Part shown: positions 10,624 to 18,927 of the stretch, in pieces
Layout of the letters: every line of letters starts with the position of its first letter
Numbering within the stretch: the first letter of the stretch is position 1
Source of the DNA: Rhizobiales bacterium 62-17
GTDB lineage: Bacteria > Pseudomonadota > Alphaproteobacteria > Rhizobiales > Beijerinckiaceae
Direction: 5' to 3'
NCBI GenBank assembly: GCA_001898965.1
Contig: MKVW01000001.1
Coordinates: 804,317-868,316, forward strand
DNA length: 64,000 nt
The notes under the pieces: generated by a model
What the model was told of the DNA's origin: nothing
Database searches by the model: none
The model's input: only the letters and a program-made list of their open reading frames with translations
Position numbers and translations under genes: made by a program

Positions 10624-12609
10624 TCAGACGGCGATTTTGCCACCACCGGTCTTCGTCACCACCACCAGGGAGGGGCGCGGCGGCACGCCATCCTTGAAAT
10701 CGGGCCAGCGGGTGGCCGGCTGTTCGAAGGTGGCGGGCGGCGCCTTCGGATCGTCTTCGTCGGCTTCGCCAGGGTGCTGAACAGCCAAGAACAAGGTCTC
10801 GTCGTTCGGCGTGAAGAAGGGGCCGCACATTTCGGCACCCGCCGGCACGCGGAAGAAGTGTTTCGACGTGCCGCGCAGCGGCCCTTCGGTTTCGATCGCC
10901 CACAGGCCGTCGGCGCGGCCGGTCTTGGCCGGCGAATTGCCGTCGGTGGCAATCCAGACGCGGCCCTGGTTATCAACGGCGAGATTGTCGGGCATGCCGA
11001 ACCAGCCGTTCTTGGTGGTCGCTGGGTTGAAGCTCGCATTGGTCGTGGCGACGGTGTGATCGCCGGCCTTCACCAGAATGTCCCAACGGAAGGCGGTGGC
11101 GGCATGGTCGCCGTCGGCGGGCGTCATTTCGACGATATGTCCGAAGCGGTTGTTGGCGCGCGGATTGGCGGCATCGATCTGGGCGTCGGTGCGCCGGGTG
11201 TTGTTGGTCAGCATTACATAGACCTTGCCGGTCTTGGGATTGGCTTCCACGTCTTCCGGCCGGTCCATCTTGGTGGCCCCCACCGCATCACCAGCGAGGC
11301 GCAGATGGATGAGCACGTCGGCCTGGCTGGCGAAACCGTTCTCGGCCGTCAGCTTGCCCTGGCCGTGGACGAGCGGCAGCCATTCACCGCTGCCATCCGC
11401 ATTATATTTGGCGACATAGAGCGTGCCGCGGTCGAGCAGGTCCATGTTGGCGGCGCGGTTCTGGGAATCGACGCGGCCTTCGGTGACGAATTTGTAGACA
11501 TAGTCGAAGCGCTCGTCGTCGCCGGTATAGACGACATAGCGGCCATCGCGCGCCGTGATGCCGGCGGCGGCTTCGTGTTTGACGCGGCCAAGCGCCGTGC
11601 GCTTCTTGGGCGTCGAGGTCGGATCGAACGGATCGATTTCGACGATCCAACCGAAACGGTTGATCTCGTTGCGCTCCTTGGCGATGTCGAAACGATCGTA
11701 ATATTTGCCCCAAGCATATTGATTGGCCGGCGCGCCGTAGCGCTTCAGCACTTTCTCATCCGGGTGGCCATCGGCCGCGCCCCAGAAATAGCCGTTGAAG
11801 TTTTCCTCGCAGGTCAGCCACGTGCCCCACGGCGTCACGCCGCCCGAGCAATTGTTGACCATGCCATGCACGGTCTTGCCATCCGGATCGGCGGAGGTTT
11901 TCAGGCGCGCGTCACCAGCGGCCGGACCGGAGAGGGCGATCGGCGTTTCGGCGGTAATGCGGCGCGCATATTTCGAGCCGGGCACGATCTGCCACTTGCC
12001 GTTCTCACGCTTGATCTCCAGCACCGAACCGCCATGGGCGGCCATTTCGATGTCGACGAGATCCTTCGTCATATTGGCGAAATTGGCTTGCTTGAGTTCT
12101 TGGCGGCCGCCGATGCCGGGGAACATCAGCTCTTCATTGGTATATTCGTGGTTCACCACAAGCAGGCCGTGGGACGAGGGATCGGCGGCCCCGGGCATCG
12201 GCAGAAAGCCGACGTAATCGTTGTTGTAGCCGAACTGCAGTTTCTGGCCGGCGGCGGTCTGCTTGGTCGGGTCGAAGGCCGGCGCGCCTGGTAGCACCGG
12301 ATCGCCCCAGCGGATCAGGATGTCGGCATCATAGCCTTGGGCGACATGATGCTTTTCGTCGGAGCCGGCTTCGATCTCGACGAAGTTGAAGGCGCTTTTG
12401 GCGGTTGGGGCGGGCGCCTGGGCGAAAGCCGGGATCCGCAGGGTGGCGCTGACGGCACCGACGGCGAGCGCGCCGCGCATCAGATCGCGACGGTTGAGAC
12501 GAGCCGCGATCATGTCGCCGATGGTCGGGTTTTCGGACGCGTTGGACCCGATGTCCTCGCTCTCCCGCAGGCGGGCGGTCGACGAGAGGAGGGACTTCGA
12601 CTGGGACAT
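10624..12609 (-). CDS. phoX: PhoX-family phosphatase (DUF839), Tat-exported
   Basis: A 661-residue periplasmic protein of the PhoX family, calcium/iron-dependent alkaline phosphatases that release phosphate from organic esters. The N-terminus has a twin-arginine signal (NRRDLMRGALAVGAVSA, about 39-55) ending near FAQA. Family blocks are visible: a GDPVLPGAP segment, NHEYTNEELMFPG, GGVTPWGTWLTCEENFNGYF, EIDPFDPTSTPKKRTALGR and the metal-site region around VKHEAA. The length is within the PhoX range. GGAG lies 9 bases before the ATG. Some homologues are not phosphatases and no convincing Pho box was found, so activity is inferred from the family. Confidence 0.85.
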   Translation of the reverse strand: MSQSKSLLSSTARLRESEDIGSNASENPTIGDMIAARLNRRDLMRGALAVGAVSATLRIPAFAQAPAPTAKSAFNFVEIEAGSDEKHHVAQGYDADILIRWGDPVLPGAPAFDPTKQTAAGQKLQFGYNNDYVGFLPMPGAADPSSHGLLVVNHEYTNEELMFPGIGGRQELKQANFANMTKDLVDIEMAAHGGSVLEIKRENGKWQIVPGSKYARRITAETPIALSGPAAGDARLKTSADPDGKTVHGMVNNCSGGVTPWGTWLTCEENFNGYFWGAADGHPDEKVLKRYGAPANQYAWGKYYDRFDIAKERNEINRFGWIVEIDPFDPTSTPKKRTALGRVKHEAAAGITARDGRYVVYTGDDERFDYVYKFVTEGRVDSQNRAANMDLLDRGTLYVAKYNADGSGEWLPLVHGQGKLTAENGFASQADVLIHLRLAGDAVGATKMDRPEDVEANPKTGKVYVMLTNNTRRTDAQIDAANPRANNRFGHIVEMTPADGDHAATAFRWDILVKAGDHTVATTNASFNPATTKNGWFGMPDNLAVDNQGRVWIATDGNSPAKTGRADGLWAIETEGPLRGTSKHFFRVPAGAEMCGPFFTPNDETLFLAVQHPGEADEDDPKAPPATFEQPATRWPDFKDGVPPRPSLVVVTKTGGGKIAV

Positions 12610-12803
12610 TCAGCACTCCATGGCAGAGAATATTTTGACACTTTGGAGCGCTTCTAGTTTTCGCTTGTGACAGCGGGATGAATGAATCGGGGCCGGACAG
12701 GTTCGATCAACGCCATTCTCAAGCTCCCGGTTGGAGGGAGGTTTCGTCGCCGAAGACGCCCCGTTCTCGATCGTTCAGCCAGCGTTAAGGGGTGCGCGCG
12801 AGA

Positions 12804-13001
12804 ATGATCCTCATGAAAAAGCGCGCCTCTTCCATTGCCATGCAGAGAGCGGAAATAGCCGCCGGCTACGCGCTTGTCTGTGGACCGGATTTCCAACTGC
12901 CCGAATGGCGCGCCGAGCGGCCGTTGTGGCAGCGCGGCTTGGTGATCGCCGCGGGCGTCATCATCACCGGCGTCATCGCGGCCTCGCTGTTCGTCGCTTG
13001 A
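12804..13001 (+). CDS. Small membrane protein, unknown function
   Basis: A protein of about 65 residues with a polar, basic N-terminus, a middle part with AGYALVCGPDFQLPEW, and one C-terminal hydrophobic helix (LVIAAGVIITGVIAASLFVA). The ATG at 12804 has AAGGGG at 12787-12792; the in-frame GTG at 12792 and ATG at 12813 are alternatives. It is divergent from phoX and converges on glnA. No family was recognised; it may be a lineage-specific small inner-membrane protein. Confidence 0.5.
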   Translation: MILMKKRASSIAMQRAEIAAGYALVCGPDFQLPEWRAERPLWQRGLVIAAGVIITGVIAASLFVA

Positions 13002-13017
13002 TCTGAAAACATCGACG

Positions 13018-13051
13018 AAAAGAAAGGGGCCGGTTCTTGCGAACCGGCCCC
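13018..13051 (-). terminator. Rho-independent terminator of glnBA
   Basis: GGGGCCGGTTC (13026-13036) and GAACCGGCCCC (13041-13051) form a perfect 11-bp stem with a TTGC loop. The minus strand continues as TTTCTTTT (13018-13025). It lies 24 bases past the glnA stop codon. Confidence 0.9.
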
Positions 13052-13075
13052 AAACTTGTCGTCTGATCGAAACGA

Positions 13076-14485
13076 TCAGTACGAATAGTACATGTCGAAC
13101 TCGACCGGATGCGGCGTCATTTCGAAGCGCATCACGTCCTGCATCTTCAGCTCGATGTAGCTGTCGATGAAGTCGTCATTGAAGACATTGCCGGTCTTGA
13201 GGAAGCTGCGATCCTTGTTGAGGTTCTCGAGCGCTTCGCGCAGCGAGCCGCAAACGGTCGGGATCTTCTTCAATTCCTTCGGCGGCAGATCGTAGAGATC
13301 CTTGTCCATGGCCGCGCCCGGATCGATCTTGTTGGCGATGCCGTCGAGGCCCGCCATCAGCATCGCCGCGAAAGCGAGGTAGGGGTTGGCCATCGGATCG
13401 GGGAAGCGCACTTCGACGCGCTTGGCCTTCGGGTTGGTCGTCCACGGAATACGGCACGAAGCCGAGCGGTTACGCGCCGAATAGGCGAGCAACACCGGCG
13501 CTTCATAGCCCGGGACCAGACGCTTGTAGGAGTTGGTCGACGGGTTGGTGAAGGCGTTCAGCGCCTTGGCGTGCTTGATGATGCCGCCGATGTAGTAGAG
13601 GCATTCCTGCGACAGGCCGGCATACTTGTCGCCCGCGAACACCGGCTTGCCGGCCTTCCAGATCGACTGATGCACGTGCATGCCCGAGCCGTTGTCGCCG
13701 AAGATCGGCTTCGGCATGAACGTCGCCGTCTTGCCGTAGCTCTGCGCCACTTGATGGATGCAGTACTTATAGATCTGCATGTGATCGGCCATGGTGATCA
13801 GCGTGTCGAACTTCATGCCGAGTTCGTGCTGAGCCGAAGCCACTTCGTGGTGGTGCTTCTCAACCTTGACGCCCATCTGGGCCATGGCGGAGAGCATTTC
13901 GCCGCGCATGTCCTGCGCCGAGTCTTGCGGCGGGACGGGGAAGTAGCCGCCCTTGGTGCGGATGCGGTGGCCGAGGTTGCCGCCTTCATAGTCGGTGTCG
14001 CCGTTGGACGGCAGTTCCGACGAGTCGAGCTTGAAGCCCGTGTTGTAGGGCTCCGACGCAAAGCGCACGTCGTCGAACACGAAGAATTCGGCTTCCGGGC
14101 CGAAGAAGCAGGTGTCACCCACGCCCTGCGACTTCATGTGGGCCATCGCCTTCTTGGCAATGCCGCGCGGGTCGCGGTTGTAGGGCTCGCCGGTCGACGG
14201 TTCGAGAACGTCGCAGGTGATGACCATGGTCGGGGCAGCGAAGAAGGGGTCCATCGTCGCGGAGGTCGGATCCGGCATCAGAGTCATGTCGGACTCATTG
14301 ATCGCCTTCCAGCCGGCGATCGACGAACCGTCGAACATCGTGCCTTCCGAGAACATTTCCTCATCGACGAGACTCGGATCGAAAGTGACGTGCTGCCACT
14401 TGCCACGCGGGTCGGTAAAACGAAGATCGACGAATTTTACGTCGTTGTCTTTGATCGCCTTGAGGACGTCCTTGGCGGTCTTCAT
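13076..14485 (-). CDS. glnA: Glutamine synthetase type I
   Basis: A 469-residue enzyme of the dodecameric GSI family, which makes glutamine from glutamate, ammonia and ATP. The N-terminus contains [17 protein letters not shown] and the active site contains GSGMHVHQS, with [22 protein letters not shown] further on. The adenylylation tyrosine lies in DKDLYDLPP (near residue 399), so activity should be switched by GlnE. It follows glnB by 64 bases and is probably co-transcribed from the sigma-54 promoter upstream of glnB. A strong terminator ends the operon. Confidence 0.97.
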   Translation of the reverse strand: MKTAKDVLKAIKDNDVKFVDLRFTDPRGKWQHVTFDPSLVDEEMFSEGTMFDGSSIAGWKAINESDMTLMPDPTSATMDPFFAAPTMVITCDVLEPSTGEPYNRDPRGIAKKAMAHMKSQGVGDTCFFGPEAEFFVFDDVRFASEPYNTGFKLDSSELPSNGDTDYEGGNLGHRIRTKGGYFPVPPQDSAQDMRGEMLSAMAQMGVKVEKHHHEVASAQHELGMKFDTLITMADHMQIYKYCIHQVAQSYGKTATFMPKPIFGDNGSGMHVHQSIWKAGKPVFAGDKYAGLSQECLYYIGGIIKHAKALNAFTNPSTNSYKRLVPGYEAPVLLAYSARNRSASCRIPWTTNPKAKRVEVRFPDPMANPYLAFAAMLMAGLDGIANKIDPGAAMDKDLYDLPPKELKKIPTVCGSLREALENLNKDRSFLKTGNVFNDDFIDSYIELKMQDVMRFEMTPHPVEFDMYYSY

Positions 14486-14549
14486 GTCAGGGCCTTTCTA
14501 CGCTTGCTAGGGTCGTTCTGGTAGGGTGCTGGAGGGATCTAGGAAGATG

Positions 14550-14948
<399 letters not shown>

Positions 14949-14953
14949 CTATT

Positions 14954-14969
14954 AGCACCTGCTGTGCCA
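14954..14969 (-). promoter_or_regulatory. Sigma-54 (RpoN) promoter of glnBA
   Basis: Read on the minus strand the element is TGGCAC-AGCAG-GTGCT. It has the invariant GG and GC ten bases apart and differs from TGGCAC-N5-TTGC at one conserved position. Transcription would start near 14942, leaving a leader of about 55 bases before glnB. NtrC-activated sigma-54 promoters before glnB are known in rhizobia and Azospirillum. Confidence 0.8.
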
Positions 14970-14976
14970 AGATTCT

Positions 14977-15016
14977 ATCCAGCCACCCCCGGCAAATAAC
15001 GGGTTTATGGCTGGAT
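14977..15016. promoter_or_regulatory. Inverted repeat just upstream of the glnB promoter
   Basis: ATCCAGCCA (14977-14985) and TGGCTGGAT (15008-15016) are perfect 9-base arms around 22 bases. It begins 8 bases upstream of the -24 element. It does not match the usual NtrC site, so it may be a protein site or a hairpin with another role. Confidence 0.35.
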
Positions 15017-15034
15017 TTATTCGGCTTCCATGGT

Positions 15035-15066
15035 TCTGCGCAAGTCCTGCTTAAAGCTTGCGCAGA
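15035..15066. promoter_or_regulatory. Inverted repeat in enhancer position of glnBA
   Basis: TCTGCGCAAG (15035-15044) and CTTGCGCAGA (15057-15066) are perfect 10-base arms around 12 bases. Its centre is about 110 bases upstream of the predicted glnB start site, where NtrC-type enhancers bind. It could instead be the transcript end of the sulfurtransferase gene, although no T run follows on the minus strand. Confidence 0.4.
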
Positions 15067-15120
15067 TATTGCCTAATTATTGATCAGATGTGTGCCGCAG
15101 AATTGATCAGTCGTAGGCCG

Positions 15121-15981
15121 TCAAGCTTTGCCTTTGACGACCGGCTGGCCGCGCGAAGCCCATTCGGTCCACGATCCGTCATAGAGTTTTGGTTGCGGCT
15201 TGCCGGCAACGGCCAGCGCCAGATTGGCGATGGCGGCCGAAACGCCCGAGCCGCAACTGGTGATGAGAGCCTGATCCGGGTCGATTCCCGCGTCTTTGAA
15301 GGCTTTCAGCAGCTCGTCCTTCGATTTTAGCGCGCCATTGGCGACGAGTTCAGTAGTCGGCAGATTGCGGGCGCCGGGCATATGTCCGGAGGGCAGGTTG
15401 GGGCGCGGCTCGGCCGCTTCGCCGCTGAACCGGCCGGCGGCGCGCACGTCGAGCACCTGCGCCGATTTGTCCTGAAGCGCCGCGGCCACATCGGCCATCG
15501 AGGCGACGCCGTCCTTGTTGAATTGGGCGGTGAATTGCCCGGCTGTCCGCTGCGCCGTGCCTTGTTCGAGCGGCCGTCCTTCCGCCTTCCAGCGCGGCAG
15601 GCCGCCGTCGAGCACATGCACCTTGCGGGCGCCGAACAGACGGAACATCCACCAGACGCGCGGCGCCGAAAACAGACCGCCGCCGTCGTAGACGACGATG
15701 TCGTCCTGCGTATTGACGCCGAGGCCGGCGGCGGCATCCGCGAAGCCGGTCGGGTCCGGCAGCATGTGCGGCAGGTCGCTCGAATGGTCGGAAACTGCGT
15801 CGATGTCGAAAAACACCGCGCCCGGGATATGGCCGTCGAGAAATTCGGCTTTTCCGTCGCGATTGGCGGCCGGCAGATACCAGGAGGCATCGACCACGCT
15901 CAGGCCCGTCGTCCCCAGCCGATCCGCCAGCCAGGCGGTCGAAACGATGGGGGCGCCGGCCTGCGATGCTGAATCATTCAT
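15121..15981 (-). CDS. sseA: 3-mercaptopyruvate/thiosulfate sulfurtransferase
   Basis: A 286-residue tandem rhodanese that moves sulfur from 3-mercaptopyruvate or thiosulfate to a thiol acceptor. The inactive N-terminal rhodanese domain includes FLDGHIPGAVFFDID and the C-terminal domain carries the active-site loop CGSGVSA with Cys243. CGSGV(T/S)A is the mercaptopyruvate-type loop seen in SseA, while thiosulfate-preferring enzymes tend to CRKGVT. The ATG at 15981 is preceded by GAGGA; a longer open frame upstream adds 18 unlikely residues. It is upstream of glnB on the same strand but separated by 232 bases. Confidence 0.92.
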   Translation of the reverse strand: MNDSASQAGAPIVSTAWLADRLGTTGLSVVDASWYLPAANRDGKAEFLDGHIPGAVFFDIDAVSDHSSDLPHMLPDPTGFADAAAGLGVNTQDDIVVYDGGGLFSAPRVWWMFRLFGARKVHVLDGGLPRWKAEGRPLEQGTAQRTAGQFTAQFNKDGVASMADVAAALQDKSAQVLDVRAAGRFSGEAAEPRPNLPSGHMPGARNLPTTELVANGALKSKDELLKAFKDAGIDPDQALITSCGSGVSAAIANLALAVAGKPQPKLYDGSWTEWASRGQPVVKGKA

Positions 15982-16087
15982 GAACGGTCCTCGTCGGATT
16001 TTAACGAAACGTTTGCCATGTGCACCCTCGCACATCGGTCCTCGGCCGGCCAGCTAAGGTGACCTCATCGGACTTGAGGAGGTCGTT

Positions 16088-16183
16088 ATGGGGCGCACAC
16101 ACAGTCAGAGCAACATCGGTGGTTTGGTGGCCTTCGGCCTGTGGGCCGGCGCTTTCATCTGGTTCATCGCCGTCGTCGGCTGA
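16088..16183 (+). CDS. 31-residue small membrane protein
   Basis: A very short reading frame with a strong ribosome-binding site (GAGGAGG, just upstream) and ATG. It encodes a polar start MGRTHSQSN and one hydrophobic helix (residues 11-31, IGGLVAFGLWAGAFIWFIAVV) ending in Gly and TGA. Tiny single-helix membrane proteins of this shape are real in many bacteria. No family was recognised. It precedes the thioesterase gene by 68 bases on the same strand. Confidence 0.5.
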   Translation: MGRTHSQSNIGGLVAFGLWAGAFIWFIAVVG

Positions 16184-16251
16184 ACGTCCAACTTGCCTGT
16201 CCTGAAAAGTTTGCCTATCCCGACTGAACAGTCGTTTGGGGAGGCCATCGG

Positions 16252-16707
16252 GTGAACGCTCCAGTTCCGAAAGACCCGTCCTTCCGCACCCGCGTCCAAA
16301 CGAGTTTCGACAAGCAGGGGCTGATGCGCACCCTGGGGGCCTCGATCCTCGATATCGCGCCAGGCGCCGTCGACATCGCGCTCTCGCCAAATCCCGCCAT
16401 TTCGCAGCAGCATGGTTTTGTGCATGCCGGCGCCGTGTCCTCGATCGCCGATTCCGCCGCCGGCTATGCGGCGTTGAGCCTCATGCCACCCGGTGTCGGC
16501 GTGCTCACCACCGAATTCAAGATCAATCTCGTGGCGCCTGCCGCCGGCGAGCGCATCGTCGCGCGCGGACGTGTCATCAAGTCCGGGCGGACGTTGACCT
16601 TGGCGCAAGCCGAGGTCTTCGCCGAAATGCAGGGGAAAGAACGGCTGGTAGCTCTACTGACCGCGACATTGATGGCGATCGAGGGGCGAGACGGCGTGGC
16701 CGACTAG
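16252..16707 (+). CDS. PaaI-type hotdog-fold thioesterase
   Basis: A 151-residue cytosolic acyl-CoA thioesterase. The hotdog signature is visible as QQHGFVHAGAVSSIADSAAGYAA, with HGFVHAGAVSSIAD supplying the catalytic region, followed by the strand LTTEFKINLVAPAAGERIVARGRVIKSGRTL. PaaI-like enzymes hydrolyse phenylacetyl- or other aryl/acyl-CoA thioesters; the substrate here is unknown. The GTG at 16252 follows GGGGAGG at about 10 bases. Confidence 0.85.
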   Translation: MNAPVPKDPSFRTRVQTSFDKQGLMRTLGASILDIAPGAVDIALSPNPAISQQHGFVHAGAVSSIADSAAGYAALSLMPPGVGVLTTEFKINLVAPAAGERIVARGRVIKSGRTLTLAQAEVFAEMQGKERLVALLTATLMAIEGRDGVAD

Positions 16708-16764
16708 CATTCGGTGGGACCACAGGCATTGCGCGCGGCGCGCGAATGTCCAATACCTCCCTCC

Positions 16765-17544
16765 ATGATCATTCTCGTTACAGGTGGAACCGGCACTCTC
16801 GGTCGGCGCGTCGTCGACGCGCTGGAACAAGCGGGCGCCGATGTTCGTTCTCTCAGCCGCGGCCAACGGGCGCCGCTTCAAGATCACATCGGCATCGAAG
16901 CCGATCTTCTGTCGAAGGAGGAGATTGCGAAAGCTCTGGATGGCGTGACGACCGTCATCCACTGCGCCCACGATTCCTCGACGCCTGAGAACAGTATCGC
17001 GGGCACCAGCAATCTCATCGAAGCTTGCAAGACGGCCGGTGTCGGCCATTTCGTTTACATTGGCATCGCCGGCATCGAAACCTCCGCCGATTTTCCCTAC
17101 TACGCCGTCAAGCTTGAAGAAGAGCGGCGTATCGCGGCCAGCGGGTTGCCGTATTCGATCCTGCGCACGGCGCAGTTTCACACTTTGGTCCACGCCGTTC
17201 TGAACCGGCTGAACACGGCGCCGATGCTGATGTATGTGCCGCGTGGCGTCGTGCTGCGCCCGGTCGATATCCGCACCGTCGCCGCTCGCTTGGCGGACCT
17301 GGCGCTCGGGCCGCCGCGTGGTCGCTGTCGTGATCTCGTCGGCCCCGAGGAGCGTCCGCTCGAAAGCCTGGCGCGGCAATGGCTGCGGGCGCGTGGCCAA
17401 TGGAAGATCGTCTTCGCCTTTCCTTCGAGGGCGCCGGGCTTCAAGGCCTTCGCCACGCTGACACGCGGCGACGCTGACAAGGCCGGCCCGGATTTCGCGC
17501 TTTGGCTGGCGGAGAATGTGCAGCGGCCGAGGCGGCGGCGCTGA
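16765..17544 (+). CDS. NAD(P)-binding atypical SDR / NmrA-like protein
   Basis: A 259-residue Rossmann-fold protein. It opens with the dinucleotide-binding motif MIILVTGGTGTLGRRVV, and HFVYIGIAGIE and YYAVKLEEERRIAASGLPYSILRTAQFH follow, as in NmrA-like and NADH dehydrogenase-like SDRs. The YxxxK pair (YAVK) is present. Such proteins act as redox sensors or small reductases; no substrate can be given. The ATG at 16765 gives the family-like N-terminus but lacks a clear Shine-Dalgarno sequence. The GTG at 16714, 7 bases after the thioesterase stop, is the alternative and would make the two genes closely coupled. Confidence 0.78.
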   Translation: MIILVTGGTGTLGRRVVDALEQAGADVRSLSRGQRAPLQDHIGIEADLLSKEEIAKALDGVTTVIHCAHDSSTPENSIAGTSNLIEACKTAGVGHFVYIGIAGIETSADFPYYAVKLEEERRIAASGLPYSILRTAQFHTLVHAVLNRLNTAPMLMYVPRGVVLRPVDIRTVAARLADLALGPPRGRCRDLVGPEERPLESLARQWLRARGQWKIVFAFPSRAPGFKAFATLTRGDADKAGPDFALWLAENVQRPRRRR

Positions 17545-17624
17545 TCGCTGTTTTCGCGGCGGACGATTACTGATCGGTCTTCATAAGCTCATGCGGATTT
17601 CGCCGCCTAATCGCTGAGTGGCCG

Positions 17625-17668
17625 CCTGCTTATTTGAAACAGCATTACACGTGCTGGATAAGCAGGAG
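17625..17668 (+). promoter_or_regulatory. Leader hairpin overlapping the CMD-gene ribosome-binding site
   Basis: CCTGCTTAT (17625-17633) pairs perfectly with ATAAGCAGG (17658-17666). Inside it, CAGCA (17640-17644) pairs with TGCTG (17652-17656). The downstream outer arm contains the first three bases of the ribosome-binding site AGGAG (17664-17668), six bases before the ATG at 17674. Folded, it would restrict translation, as in RNA thermosensors or translational attenuators. Confidence 0.45.
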
Positions 17669-17673
17669 ACCCG

Positions 17674-18441
17674 ATGAGAAGCTTTGCCGCGACGGTTGCC
17701 ACGCTCTTTCTCCTGACATCGGGAGCGGCGCAGGCTCAGACCACGCAGACGCAAGATGATCTCAGTGCCGTCGCACCGGCGCTAGAGAAATATCGCGACC
17801 GCGCGCTGCTCGGCGATCTTTGGAAACGACCGGGGCTCAGCTTGCGTGACCGCAGCATTGTGACGGTGGCTGCACTCATTGCTGCGGGGCAGACGATCGA
17901 ATTGGCCCGCTATCTCGATCTGGCGCTCAACAGCGGCGTGAAGCCAAGCGAAGTTTCCGAAATCATCACGCACCTTGCCTTCTACTCCGGCTGGTCGAAT
18001 GCCATGTCGGCCATCGCCGTCACCAAGGATGTCTTTGCGCGGCGCAAGATTACGCCCGATCAATTGCCTGACGTATCGCCGTCCCTCTTGCCTCTCGACG
18101 AGGCGGCGGAAGCGACGCGGGCAAAATGGGTTGGCGATCAGTTCGCTGCGGTGGCGCCAAGTATCGTGCAATACACGACCGACGTCCTGTTTTGCGATCT
18201 CTGGCTGCGTCCAGGGCTGGCGCCGCGCGACCGCAGCCTCGTCACCGTGAGTGCTTTGATTGCGAGAGGGCAGGTGGCGCAGCTCACCTCACACCTCAAT
18301 CGCGCGATGGACAATGGCCTGACGCGGGAAGAAGCAGGCGAGGTCATCACTCATCTGGCCTTCTACGCCGGTTGGCCCAACGCTTTTTCGGCGCTGCCGG
18401 TCGCCAAGGATGTTTTTGAGAAGCGTCAGGAGAAGCGATGA
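17674..18441 (+). CDS. Exported tandem carboxymuconolactone-decarboxylase-like protein
   Basis: A 255-residue protein with a Sec signal peptide (residues 1-21, ending AQA) and two CMD/AhpD-like repeats. Each repeat follows the same plan: [26 protein letters not shown] then [10 protein letters not shown] in the first, and [25 protein letters not shown] then [10 protein letters not shown] in the second. The AhpD CxxC thiol pair is absent, so peroxidase activity of that type is unlikely. Fusions and pairs of CMD with cupin domains are common, and here the cupin gene starts inside this stop codon (ATGA at 18438). Export is unusual for a lactone decarboxylase; the substrate is unknown. Confidence 0.82.
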   Translation: MRSFAATVATLFLLTSGAAQAQTTQTQDDLSAVAPALEKYRDRALLGDLWKRPGLSLRDRSIVTVAALIAAGQTIELARYLDLALNSGVKPSEVSEIITHLAFYSGWSNAMSAIAVTKDVFARRKITPDQLPDVSPSLLPLDEAAEATRAKWVGDQFAAVAPSIVQYTTDVLFCDLWLRPGLAPRDRSLVTVSALIARGQVAQLTSHLNRAMDNGLTREEAGEVITHLAFYAGWPNAFSALPVAKDVFEKRQEKR

Positions 18442-18923
18442 TTTCGCGCAGACACATATTGGCGAATACCGGCGGCATCGCCACTCTCGCCAGCGCCGGA
18501 TATCTCGCGGCGCAGCCTGCATCGTCAATGGATATCAAACGCAGTGGTTCGCAACCGTCCCGTCGCGCGCCGGCAGAAAATTTTACTGGAACGGTGCGCG
18601 TCGATCCATTGTTTCAAGCACCGGAGCCCGCGCGTGTCACCGGCAGCAGCGTTACCTTCGAGCCAGGCGCGCGCACCAATTGGCACACGCATCCCCTGGG
18701 CCAGACCTTGTTGATCACCGCCGGCCTCGGCTGGGTTCAGCGCGATGGCGGCCCGATTGAAGAAGTGCGCCCTGGCGATGTCGTGTGGATTCCGCCGGGT
18801 GAGAAACATTGGCACGGTGCCTCACCGACCACAGCCATGACGCATATCGCCATTCAGGAAGCACTGAATGGAGAAACCGCACGCTGGCTCGAAAGAGTCA
18901 GCGATGAAGACTATCGACGCTGA
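18438..18923 (+). CDS. Exported cupin-domain protein
   Basis: A 161-residue cupin. The N-terminus [28 protein letters not shown] looks like a twin-arginine signal, so the protein may be exported folded, perhaps with its metal. The cupin core has motif 1 [15 protein letters not shown] and motif 2 [16 protein letters not shown], supplying the His/Gln metal ligands. It overlaps the CMD gene by four bases (ATGA) and is surely co-translated. The pair resembles cytosolic CMD-cupin proteins that act on small aromatic or lactone substrates, but with export signals on both partners. Confidence 0.83.
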   Translation: MISRRHILANTGGIATLASAGYLAAQPASSMDIKRSGSQPSRRAPAENFTGTVRVDPLFQAPEPARVTGSSVTFEPGARTNWHTHPLGQTLLITAGLGWVQRDGGPIEEVRPGDVVWIPPGEKHWHGASPTTAMTHIAIQEALNGETARWLERVSDEDYRR

Positions 18924-18927
18924 GGGC

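Noticed and set aside
10774..12294. A 506-codon open frame on the plus strand opposite phoX
   Set aside because: It is antisense to the PhoX family gene, whose motifs are intact; the plus-strand product has no family features.
12636..12672. Possible Pho box before phoX
   Set aside because: Two TGTCA-type words are present on the minus strand (12668-12672 and 12636-12640), but they are 32 bases apart. A Pho box needs repeats at 11-base spacing.
13109..14524. A 471-codon open frame on the plus strand opposite glnA
   Set aside because: It is antisense to a highly conserved gene, has no ribosome-binding site of note, and its product shows only Val/Arg/Glu/His-rich shadow composition.
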